From an uncultured Chloroflexota bacterium (lineage in GTDB: Bacteria; Chloroflexota; Anaerolineae; Caldilineales; Caldilineaceae): a DNA stretch of 7,441 nt. The DNA lies in assembly GCA_903858085.1 (NCBI GenBank), contig CAIOHJ010000377.1:1-7441 (forward strand). Direction: 5' to 3'. The translations under genes were made by a program, and so were the position numbers. Under the pieces are notes generated by a model. That model made no database searches and was not told the DNA's origin. It saw only the letters and a list, made by a program, of their open reading frames with translations. Position 1 is the first letter of the stretch. Each line of letters begins with the position of its first letter. Below, piece after piece: positions 1 to 5,764 of the stretch.

Positions 1-1008
1 GGAGATGGGTGTAGCCGGCTCAACCCGCACTGCCAGACTCTTGCCGTGGGCGGCCAGCCGTTCGGCCACCCGGTCGATCAGGCGGGCGTAGTCCGCACGT
101 GCGCTGGGCACGGCGTCGACCCCGCGGTAGTCGATCAACAGCCCTGGGTACCCATTGGCCACCACCAGCTGTTCCAGGGTGGCCAGCTGTGTCTCCTGCA
201 GAGCCACATCGACCAGCAAGTTGTTGATCAAGTCGGTGCGCACCGTCTGTGCTTCGACATTGGTGATGATCGGCACCGTGTTCCCGGTATTGGGGGGGGC
301 CTGGCCGTCGAGACCGCCATCCCCGCGCAGGTTGAGGACGCCGCGCGCCTCGTTGGTCACGACTGCACCTTCTGGCAGCTGGCCCTCCAGGCCGAGGTTC
401 AGGGTGACTGCAGGCACACCGGGCAGTGTCTGAACCACCATAAACACCTTCGGCACATAGTCGAGACGGGCTTCAAGCACGTCGGCGTCGGGCAGGACGC
501 GGGCCGGCAGATTCTGCCAGAGCTCGCCGGTCCATTCGTAGACTGCCAGCGTCTCGTACGGCAGGCTGTCGTTGGGGATCGGGATCGTGACGATCGCCTG
601 CAGAGGATCACGGCCGCGTGTTTCGATCTGGTAGACCGGGCTTTTGGAGATCAGGGTGTCGGGCAATGCTTGCGCGGCTGTGTACAGATCTTCGCCAGCC
701 CGTCCCTCCACAAAATCGGCGCGTGGCACGCTGCCAAGCCTGGCCTGGAAATTGGCGAGCACGCCTTCTGCGGGGAAATTGACGATGGTGCCGTCGGGGT
801 CCAAAATGGCCCCGCCGGTGTTGGCGCTGATTCGTTCGAGCGTGAACGACTGCAATCGATCCAAAAGACTGATGGGGGGCAACAGCAGGATCGCCACAAG
901 CAATCCGGGGATCAGGACAAAGGTCATCAGCCAGGCTGCTGGGCCTTCAAGCAGCCGACCTGTACCGCTCGATGAAGACGAGCGCCGTTCAAGTCGGGTA
1001 TTCTGCAT
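1..1008 (-). CDS. Membrane-anchored GH18-like (chitinase-fold) protein, C-terminus cut by window edge
   Basis: An uninterrupted frame of 336 codons runs from ATG at 1008 to base 1 and continues outside the window. The start is supported by AAGGAG at 1019-1024 on this strand, 10 bases from the ATG. The N-terminus is short, polar and serine-rich (about residues 1-21), followed by one hydrophobic span (about 24-43), so the rest probably lies outside the membrane. The middle (about 50-200) is an unassigned, probably beta-rich region. From about residue 205 the sequence resembles the start of a GH18 TIM barrel. The strand that normally ends in the catalytic DxxDxDxE motif reads GYPGLLIDYRGVD (residues 286-298), so Arg295 sits where the catalytic Glu is expected. 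GH18 enzymes cut chitin or peptidoglycan glycans; this one is probably a non-hydrolytic envelope glycan binder. The family call is from motif recognition only. Confidence 0.8.
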   Translation of the reverse strand, partial: MQNTRLERRSSSSSGTGRLLEGPAAWLMTFVLIPGLLVAILLLPPISLLDRLQSFTLERISANTGGAILDPDGTIVNFPAEGVLANFQARLGSVPRADFVEGRAGEDLYTAAQALPDTLISKSPVYQIETRGRDPLQAIVTIPIPNDSLPYETLAVYEWTGELWQNLPARVLPDADVLEARLDYVPKVFMVVQTLPGVPAVTLNLGLEGQLPEGAVVTNEARGVLNLRGDGGLDGQAPPNTGNTVPIITNVEAQTVRTDLINNLLVDVALQETQLATLEQLVVANGYPGLLIDYRGVDAVPSARADYARLIDRVAERLAAHGKSLAVRVEPATPIS

Positions 1009-1098
1009 AGGATATTCGCTCCTTGACAATCAAAGTACCGGTTCTCTTTCCCATCAAGCAAATCGAAGCAGTGAGATCTGGGAAACGGTCAGTTTCAA

Positions 1099-1128
1099 AT
1101 CTTAGCATACCGAGAAAGAGGTATCCAA
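1099..1128 (-). promoter_or_regulatory. Candidate promoter of the GH18-like gene
   Basis: Read on the minus strand, TTGGAT (1123-1128) is followed after 18 bases by TAAGAT (1099-1104). The -10 box is preceded by TGC, giving an extended -10 element. Transcription would begin near 1092 and give a leader of about 84 bases containing the AAGGAG site. The match is partial, so this is a reasonable guess rather than a firm call. Confidence 0.4.
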
Positions 1129-1269
1129 ATTGCTGCAGAACAGGATGAGTTACAGCGAGCTTGGCAACCGCAAGTTTTTTCCCGGCGTAGTCTGAACGAA
1201 CGGAAGTCATGGTGCAATCGAAGGTCGCCTCGCTGGAGCCTGCTGGGCACAGATGCGCACAAAGGCTTG

Positions 1270-1293
1270 TTCGCCCTGAAATCTCTGGGCGAA
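1270..1293. repeat. Inverted repeat upstream of the 1322 gene, possible operator
   Basis: TTCGCCC (1270-1276) and GGGCGAA (1287-1293) form a perfect 7-bp dyad around a 10-base spacer. It lies just upstream of the TATACT box at 1309 and covers the place where a -35 element would be. No recognisable -35 exists there. A dyad in this position could be a repressor or activator site. A chance match is possible in GC-rich DNA. Confidence 0.35.
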
Positions 1294-1308
1294 TCCGCGG
1301 GGAGGGTG

Positions 1309-1314
1309 TATACT
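1309..1314 (+). promoter_or_regulatory. -10-like box (TATACT) of the TPR-like membrane protein gene
   Basis: TATACT lies seven bases before the ATG at 1322, so transcription would be expected to begin at or next to the start codon, giving a leaderless or nearly leaderless mRNA. The bases 17-18 upstream are GC-rich and do not resemble TTGACA. A GGGGAGGG run at 1299-1306 could act as a ribosome binding site, but it is about 16 bases from the ATG and would be upstream of this transcript's start. Confidence 0.4.
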
Positions 1315-1321
1315 TGTACCC

Positions 1322-2668
1322 ATGGGCTATGAATTCTCCGGACATTCTTCTTCGTCGTATCAGCGTCCTGCGCGCTGGTTGGAACGGTTGCTGCTGCTCG
1401 GCTTTCTGGTTTCGTTCTCGATCGGGCTGGCTGCCTTGGTGCTGTTTTGGATCGTGCGCGACAGCGCGCCGCCTGATCTGAACGCCGATCCGCTGCGTGC
1501 GGTTCGCACCGAGGAGATTGTGCCGCAGGTCGCCCTGCGCGAACTGGGGGGAGACTCGGTTGCGGGGCTGGCTTTCCAGTCTCTCCAGGCAGGGCATCTG
1601 GAGACAGCACGGGCGTTCCTGCTCTTTGCTGGCGACGCAATGAAGCCAGTAGAATGGGCCGCCTGGCTCGCCAGCCTGGGCCAGGCCTATCTGGCCGTCG
1701 ACGAGCCAGCTGCGGCCGGGCAGATCTATACGCAGGTGTTTGCGGCCGCTCTTCTCCACGATACCATCCCGCTTCTGGAGCGGGTGAGCCTGTTGACCCA
1801 GAGCACCGCAGGGCTCCAGGAGGCCGGCTACCCTGCTGCGGCGATCGAAGCAGCCACCCAGGCCACCCGCCTGGCCGTTCAGGCGCCGGAATTGCTGCCG
1901 GCTCAGCGCAGCGCGCTCTTTGCCGGTCTGCGCACACAGCTAGAAGCAGGGTCGGACCGCAGCGAAGCCGGCACAGCGCTGGCAGCGCTGCTCGACGATT
2001 ATGTGCGCAACCCCTATCTCAACGGGGCCGGCACCTTGATCACACCGACCTTGGCGGCCCTTCCCCAACCGATCGCCTACACTGCTGCTACGCAGGAAAA
2101 AATTGTGCTGCGCCAACAGGCGGCAGACATCCTGGCCGACCGCATCGTCCTGACCGGGGGGGTCGACATCGAGCCCGAGCGTGCGGCGCTGGCCGAAGCG
2201 CTGCGCGCAGAAGATCAGGCCCGTTCCCAGTTCTACACTGCCCCTGGGGAGATGACCCGCGGCCAGCAGCTTTGGCTGTTGTTAGAGCGCCGTAGCTGGC
2301 TGATCACCAAAATTCGGGTTGCTGTGGGCGGCTACGGTCTTGCCCTTGTTCCGGATTGGGAAGCTGAGCTGGAGCGGCTGTTGGGCGAGCTGAACGGGGT
2401 CCATCATTTTTTGCGAACTGTGCTGACAGCCTACGCCGACGAGCAACCGACCGCCCAGGCCGGGGCGCTGCTGCAGATTGAAATCCACCACTGGCTGGCG
2501 TTGCAGGCGCTGCGCGGGCTCTATCCCGGCGCACCTCTCGACGAAATTGGAGAGATGCTGCGCAGCCAGCAAAACGATCTGCGGCGCCTGGGGCAGCCGC
2601 TCGCCCTCCCTCTCCTCTACGAAAGCGGAGCCACTCCGCCAGGCTTCCGGATCCAACCCCTTCCCTGA
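1322..2668 (+). CDS. Single-pass membrane protein with TPR-like helical repeats, function unknown
   Basis: This 448-residue protein is not one I recognise. It has a polar, serine-rich N-terminus, one hydrophobic segment at about residues 23-45 flanked by Arg residues (RWLER before, RD after), and then about 400 residues rich in Ala, Leu, Glu and Gln. From about residue 78 the pattern of paired amphipathic helices (for example AGHLETARAFLLFAG and LGQAYLAVDEPAAAGQIYTQ) is typical of tetratricopeptide-like repeats. These usually bind other proteins. No catalytic motif is visible. The protein is probably anchored by its N-terminus with a long scaffold domain on one side of the membrane. It is divergent from the GH18-like gene, which also begins with a Ser-rich tail and a single membrane span; a shared envelope role is possible but unproven. 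Confidence 0.8.
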   Translation: MGYEFSGHSSSSYQRPARWLERLLLLGFLVSFSIGLAALVLFWIVRDSAPPDLNADPLRAVRTEEIVPQVALRELGGDSVAGLAFQSLQAGHLETARAFLLFAGDAMKPVEWAAWLASLGQAYLAVDEPAAAGQIYTQVFAAALLHDTIPLLERVSLLTQSTAGLQEAGYPAAAIEAATQATRLAVQAPELLPAQRSALFAGLRTQLEAGSDRSEAGTALAALLDDYVRNPYLNGAGTLITPTLAALPQPIAYTAATQEKIVLRQQAADILADRIVLTGGVDIEPERAALAEALRAEDQARSQFYTAPGEMTRGQQLWLLLERRSWLITKIRVAVGGYGLALVPDWEAELERLLGELNGVHHFLRTVLTAYADEQPTAQAGALLQIEIHHWLALQALRGLYPGAPLDEIGEMLRSQQNDLRRLGQPLALPLLYESGATPPGFRIQPLP

Positions 2669-2671
2669 GTG

Positions 2672-2688
2672 GCTCTGACGGCCAGAGC
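2672..2688 (+). terminator. Weak hairpin after the TPR-like gene
   Basis: GCTCTG (2672-2677) can pair with CAGAGC (2683-2688) around a 5-base loop, four bases after the stop codon. No T-run follows, so this is not a standard intrinsic terminator. GGCTCTG (2671-2677) can instead pair with CAGAGCC at 2721-2727. It may be a 3'-end stabilising hairpin or chance. Confidence 0.25.
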
Positions 2689-2734
2689 GGGCTGCAACAA
2701 GGCTCAGCGCCGCTCACTCCCAGAGCCGGGCTGT

Positions 2735-2763
2735 TTGACAGCCTGTCCGCCCCGGCGTATACT
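2735..2763 (+). promoter_or_regulatory. Near-consensus sigma-70 promoter of the SWIM gene
   Basis: TTGACA (2735-2740) matches the -35 consensus exactly. After the ideal 17-base spacer comes TATACT (2758-2763), five of six matches to the -10 consensus. Transcription would start near 2770, only about 8 bases before the ATG at 2778 and about 62 before the alternative ATG at 2832. This is the strongest promoter in the window by sequence and indicates that the small downstream gene is transcribed independently. Confidence 0.75.
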
Positions 2764-2777
2764 ACAATTCTTACAAG

Positions 2778-3083
2778 ATGAATTCTGACCGGTTCAGCCA
2801 GCAGACAGTCGAGGAGGGTACGAAACGTATCATGGACTCAGCAGTGAGCAGAATTCTCAAGGCCAAGCAGTATGCGGCAGAACGTGACCATCGTGTCAAG
2901 GTGCACAGCTTCGAGGTGGAGCTGCACGGCGACAACCACAACCATCTTGTCCGTTACGACCGGGGCGTCTGGTCCTGTGACTGCGAAGAGTTTCAGCTGC
3001 GCGGCGTCTGCGCGCACGTCATGGCGATGGAAGAAATTCTGGGCGAAGCCGTCGACCCTGCGATGTTGACGACCCCGCGCTAA
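2778..3083 (+). CDS. Small SWIM zinc-finger domain protein
   Basis: The 101-residue product carries the SWIM zinc signature C-x-C-x8-C-x-H: Cys67, Cys69, Cys78 and His80, in the context WSCDCEEF and GVCAHVMA. SWIM domains bind zinc and are implicated in DNA or protein contacts; they often accompany larger ATPases or transposases, but here the domain makes up nearly the whole protein. The segment before it (about residues 40-65) looks like the small beta-sheet that normally precedes the zinc ligands. Two starts are possible. ATG 2778 has no ribosome binding site but sits about 8 bases after the predicted transcription start. ATG 2832 (83 residues) follows AGGAGG at 2812-2817 with a wide gap of 14 bases. 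I keep the longer form because the extra 18 residues read as plausible helix. The gene is probably monocistronic: its own promoter precedes it and a terminator follows 16 bases after the stop. Confidence 0.85.
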   Translation: MNSDRFSQQTVEEGTKRIMDSAVSRILKAKQYAAERDHRVKVHSFEVELHGDNHNHLVRYDRGVWSCDCEEFQLRGVCAHVMAMEEILGEAVDPAMLTTPR

Positions 3084-3099
3084 ATTTGGGAACCGTTCG

Positions 3100-3151
3100 C
3101 CTGCAACAAAACGAGGAACGTCTGAACGGGCGTTCCTCGTTTTGTTGCAGG
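3100..3151 (+). terminator. Strong intrinsic terminator of the SWIM gene (21-bp perfect hairpin)
   Basis: Bases 3100-3120 and 3131-3151 are perfect reverse complements over 21 bp, around a 10-base loop TCTGAACGGG. The core has the classic layout A-run, GC-containing stem, T-run: AAAACGAGGAACG on the left and CGTTCCTCGTTTT on the right, followed by GTTG. The layout is nearly symmetrical, so it could also act on the other strand. The outer 3' end of the right arm (TTGCAGG, 3145-3151) is also the first seven bases of the tandem repeat array. Confidence 0.8.
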
Positions 3152-3279
3152 TCAGATTTGTTGCAGGTCAGATTTGTTGCAGGTCAGATTTGGTGCAGGT
3201 CAGATTTGGTGCAGGTCAGATTTGGTGCAGGTCAGATTTGGTGCAGGTCAGATTTGGTGCAGGTCAGATTTGGTGCAGG
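3145..3279. repeat. Tandem array of a 16-bp unit, eight full copies plus a 7-base partial copy
   Basis: Units begin at 3145, 3161, 3177, 3193, 3209, 3225, 3241 and 3257, and a partial unit covers 3273-3279. Units 1-3 read TTGCAGGTCAGATTTG; units 4-8 read GTGCAGGTCAGATTTG, and the partial copy GTGCAGG follows that form. Within each class the copies are identical, so the array differs at one base only, with one switch point between units 3 and 4. Such uniformity suggests recent expansion by slippage or unequal recombination. The unit is not a multiple of three and has no stop in any plus-strand phase, so all three frames stay open across it and give misleading reading frames. It is intergenic and not a CRISPR: there are no spacers. 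Confidence 0.97.
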
Positions 3280-3293
3280 GGGATCCTCGCTTT

Positions 3294-3311
3294 CAGGATG
3301 GTTTGGTGCAG
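3294..3311. repeat. Degenerate outlying copy of the 16-bp repeat
   Basis: CAGGATGGTTTGGTGCAG resembles the array junction CAGGTCAGATTTGGTGCAG, with one base missing and a few changes. The last ten bases (TTTGGTGCAG, 3302-3311) are identical. It is separated from the array by a short unrelated stretch, so it may be a decayed unit marking the former end of a longer array. Confidence 0.5.
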
Positions 3312-3331
3312 CGTGACGCCTGTGCTATTCT
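3303..3331 (+). promoter_or_regulatory. Candidate promoter of the flippase-like gene, partly inside repeat-derived DNA
   Basis: TATTCT (3326-3331) is preceded by TGC, making an extended -10 element. With a 17-base spacer the -35 position is TTGGTG (3303-3308), which matches only the TTG of the consensus and lies within the degenerate repeat copy. Transcription would begin near 3338, about 10 bases before the ATG at 3348. A terminator upstream makes a promoter here necessary, but the exact boxes are a guess. Confidence 0.45.
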
Positions 3332-3347
3332 GACCGGCGGCTCTACA

Positions 3348-4376
3348 ATGTTTGCAAGAAAGAAGCCGGGGTTGAAACGTTCTTTACAGCTGACAACCGG
3401 TCTGTTGGTCAGCGCAATTTTTATCTACTGGGCGCTGCCGGGCCTCCATCTGCCCACGGTGTTTGTCACATTGCAGACGGCCAACTACTGGTGGGTTTTG
3501 CCCGGAGTGGCTGTCTATCTCATAGGGCTGTGGGTGCGGACCTGGCGCTGGCAGTACACGTTGCGTCCGGTCCAACGTGTGCCCGTCGGCACCTTGTTTC
3601 CGATGGTCTGTATCGGCTATTTTGGCAACAATGTTTTTCCCTTGCGGGCGGGTGAGCTGCTCCGTTCGTATGTTCTGAAACGACGCACCCAGATCGCCAT
3701 CTCGACCAGTCTGGCGACCGTCGTGGTCGAACGGGTCACCGATGGGCTGGTCATGCTGCTTTTTGTGTTTCTGGCGCTCCCCTTTGCACCGATGCCTCCT
3801 TTTTTTCGCAATGCTGTGGTTTCGATGACGGTGCTTTTTTTGGCCGCAACGGTGCTGTTTATCTGGATGGCCAGCCAGCCCCAGCGCTTCGAACGGTTCT
3901 ATCAGATCTGCGCCAACCTGTTGCTGCGCGGCCGCCTCCGTCAGGCCGCCGACAATTTTTACCGCCGCTTCATGCTGGGGCTGCGCAGCTTGAGCCACCC
4001 TTCCGATGTGGTCATGATCTTCTTGACCAGCGTGCTGATCTGGCTGTTGGAGACAGTCAAATACTGGTTCGTCATGCACGCCTTTGAGTTTACAACCCCT
4101 TTTCTGGTGTTGATGCTGATGAATGGGCTGGTCAATCTGGCGACCACCCTGCCCGCCGCCCCTGGCTATATCGGAACGTTTGACACGCCCGGCATCAAAA
4201 CTTTGGCGGCGTTCGGGGTTGACCCGTCGCTGGCGGCCAGCTATACCTTCACGTTGCACGCGGCGTTGTGGATTCCGGTCACCCTGCTGGGGGGCTACTA
4301 TTTCTGGCGCGAGCACCTGCGGGTCAGCGACATCGACCAGGCCCGCCATCAGGTCGAACCACCGCCCGGCGTGTGA
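3348..4376 (+). CDS. Flippase-like integral membrane protein, LPG synthase TM / UPF0104 family
   Basis: The 342-residue product is a multi-pass membrane protein with the family landmarks of the lysylphosphatidylglycerol synthase transmembrane / UPF0104 group: RTWRW at 64-68, GYFGNNVFPLRAGELLRS at 90-107, ATVVVERVTDG at 123-133 and LPAAPGYIGTF at 268-278. Hydrophobic spans occur around 15-30, 48-62, 134-146, 156-174, 222-243, 251-268 and 299-320. It lacks the soluble aminoacyl-transferase domain of MprF, so it is a stand-alone membrane part, suggested in related proteins to move or modify lipids or glycolipids. The frame is open back to 3174 through the repeat array, but that upstream part encodes only repeat sequence, so ATG 3348 is the natural start. 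No strong ribosome binding site is visible. The dehydrogenase gene begins 68 bases downstream on the same strand, consistent with co-transcription. The exact substrate cannot be read from sequence. Confidence 0.9.
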   Translation: MFARKKPGLKRSLQLTTGLLVSAIFIYWALPGLHLPTVFVTLQTANYWWVLPGVAVYLIGLWVRTWRWQYTLRPVQRVPVGTLFPMVCIGYFGNNVFPLRAGELLRSYVLKRRTQIAISTSLATVVVERVTDGLVMLLFVFLALPFAPMPPFFRNAVVSMTVLFLAATVLFIWMASQPQRFERFYQICANLLLRGRLRQAADNFYRRFMLGLRSLSHPSDVVMIFLTSVLIWLLETVKYWFVMHAFEFTTPFLVLMLMNGLVNLATTLPAAPGYIGTFDTPGIKTLAAFGVDPSLAASYTFTLHAALWIPVTLLGGYYFWREHLRVSDIDQARHQVEPPPGV

Positions 4377-4444
4377 ACCGCCTGGCGTTCTCCGGCCGTG
4401 CCGGGCTATCCGAAGTTGTTCTGGGAGCAAGAGGAGATCGAAAG

Positions 4445-5764
4445 ATGCGTAACATTGTGGTAGCGGGCACCGGCTATGTCGGGTTGTCGACCGGCACCTG
4501 TTTTGCCGACATGGGCAACCATGTCACCTGCCTCGACATCAACGAGGAAAAAATTGCGATGTTGCAGCGTGGCGAGGCGCCGATCTACGAGCCAGGGTTG
4601 AGCGAGATGATTTTGCGCAATCTGAAGGCTGGGCGTCTGCACTTTACGACCCGCTATGAAGAGGCTTTGCACGAGGCTGAGTTTCTTTTTATCTGTGTCG
4701 GCACCCCGAGCGGCGTAGATGGCGAAGCCGACCTGCGCTATGTGCGCATGGCTGCTGAGTCGGTGGCGCGTGCCATGCGCCACCCCCTGATCGTGATCAA
4801 CAAGAGCACGGTTCCTGTCGGCACCGGGGACTGGGTGGCGGACATCATTCGCCGCAGCCAGCCCGCGCCGATCGACTTCGCCGTGGTCAGCTGCCCGGAA
4901 TTCACACGCGAGGGGTCGGCGCTCTACGACTTTATGAACCCGGATCGGGTGGTGATCGGTAGCCGCACCCCAGCCGCCGCCGAAAAAGTGGCCCAGCTCC
5001 ACCTGCCGCTGCGGGCGCGCATCCTGATGACCGACCTGCGCACCGCCGAAATGATCAAATATGCCAGCAACGCCTTCCTGGCCACCAAGATCAGTTTTAT
5101 CAACGAGATCGCCGTGATCTGCGAAAAGCTGGGGGCAGATGTCCAGGAGGTGGCCGAGGGGATGGGCTTTGACCGCCGCATCGGCGCCCAGTTCCTCAAC
5201 CCTGGCCTCGGCTACGGCGGCAGCTGTTTTCCCAAAGATGTCAAGGCACTCGAACACATGGCGCTTGTGCACGGCTCCCACCCTGCTCTGCTGCGCGCAG
5301 TGATCGACATCAACCGGGACATGCGGCGCTGGGCCGTCTACAATTTGCGCGAACTGGTCGGCGGCAAGCTGGACGGCAGACGCATCGGGCTGATGGGACT
5401 GGCATTCAAACCCAACACCGACGACATCCGCGAGGCCCCGGCGCTGGAGATCGCACATCTGCTGCGCAATGAAGGCGCTGTGGTCTCGGGCTATGACCCG
5501 GTCGCCATGCACAACGTGGCGCGTCTCGACAAGCAGCTGCGGCTGGCTACCGACGCCTACGACCTGGCCGACGGCGCCGACGCCCTGTTGGTCTGCACCG
5601 AGTGGAACGAATTCAAACAGCTGGATCTGGTGCGCCTGCATACGGCGATGGCTCGCCCGGTCATCGTGGACGGACGCAACATCTACGAGCCGGAACGCAT
5701 GCAGGGGCTTGGCTTTGTCTATCGCGGGGTCGGCCGGACCCAGCCCGTGGCGCATGGAGACTGA
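4445..5764 (+). CDS. ugd: UDP-glucose 6-dehydrogenase type nucleotide-sugar dehydrogenase
   Basis: The 439-residue enzyme would oxidise UDP-glucose to UDP-glucuronate with two NAD+ in the cytoplasm, supplying a sugar acid for polysaccharide or glycolipid synthesis. Visible landmarks are the Rossmann motif GTGYVG (8-13) with Asp31 at the end of the second strand, GTPSGVDGEADLRYV in the NAD domain, CPEFTREGSA (150-159), Lys205 in EMIKYASNAFLATK, the catalytic Cys261 in GYGGSCFPKD (256-265), and KPNTDDIRE (322-330) in the C-terminal UDP-binding domain. Length is normal for the bacterial TuaD/Ugd type. The start at 4445 is supported by GAGGAG at 4431-4436, eight bases away; the frame is open further upstream but the Rossmann fold begins here. 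A related specificity such as UDP-N-acetylhexosamine or GDP-mannose is less likely but not excluded. CPEFTREG differs slightly from the usual NPEFLREG. Confidence 0.95.
   Translation: MRNIVVAGTGYVGLSTGTCFADMGNHVTCLDINEEKIAMLQRGEAPIYEPGLSEMILRNLKAGRLHFTTRYEEALHEAEFLFICVGTPSGVDGEADLRYVRMAAESVARAMRHPLIVINKSTVPVGTGDWVADIIRRSQPAPIDFAVVSCPEFTREGSALYDFMNPDRVVIGSRTPAAAEKVAQLHLPLRARILMTDLRTAEMIKYASNAFLATKISFINEIAVICEKLGADVQEVAEGMGFDRRIGAQFLNPGLGYGGSCFPKDVKALEHMALVHGSHPALLRAVIDINRDMRRWAVYNLRELVGGKLDGRRIGLMGLAFKPNTDDIREAPALEIAHLLRNEGAVVSGYDPVAMHNVARLDKQLRLATDAYDLADGADALLVCTEWNEFKQLDLVRLHTAMARPVIVDGRNIYEPERMQGLGFVYRGVGRTQPVAHGD

Larger units (their letters stand above)
1009..1321. other. Divergent intergenic region with promoters for both flanking genes
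   Basis: This 313-bp stretch lies between two genes transcribed away from each other. I see no convincing gene in it: the frames that cross it are antisense extensions or short and without family features. It holds a ribosome binding site and candidate promoter for the minus-strand gene in its left part, and an inverted repeat plus a -10-like box for the plus-strand gene at its right end. The central part, about 1130-1265, shows nothing I can name. Confidence 0.6.

Noticed and set aside
46..975. Long open plus-strand frame of 309 codons
   Set aside because: It is antisense to the GH18-like gene, which has a membrane span, a ribosome binding site and a family motif. The plus-strand product is rich in Gln, His and Asp with no domain features, as expected for a shadow of GC-rich coding DNA.
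989..1937. Two long minus-strand frames (989-1759 and 1095-1937)
   Set aside because: They lie opposite the TPR-like gene and the intergenic region, their products are rich in Arg, Pro and Gln without recognisable motifs, and the opposite strand gives a coherent membrane protein.
3145..3279. CRISPR array
   Set aside because: The repeats are directly adjacent with no unique spacers, the unit is only 16 bp, and no cas genes are present.
3283..3299. Small hairpin ATCCT/AGGAT
   Set aside because: The stem is only 5 bp with a 7-base loop and has no T-run; too weak to call.
3086..3347. Open frames across the tandem repeats, including an N-terminal extension of the flippase-like protein from 3174
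   Set aside because: A 16-bp unit without stop codons keeps all frames open and yields the same 16-residue periodic peptide in each. There is no ribosome binding site or family match, and the flippase-like fold begins after ATG 3348.
3384..4430. Minus-strand frame of 348 codons
   Set aside because: It is antisense to the flippase-like gene. Its His/Gln/Asp-rich product has no domain, while the plus strand has clear family motifs.
4268..4444. Upstream extension of the dehydrogenase frame by 59 codons
   Set aside because: It overlaps the end of the flippase-like gene, is Arg/Gly-rich without conserved features, and ATG 4445 has a well-placed GAGGAG and immediately precedes the Rossmann motif.
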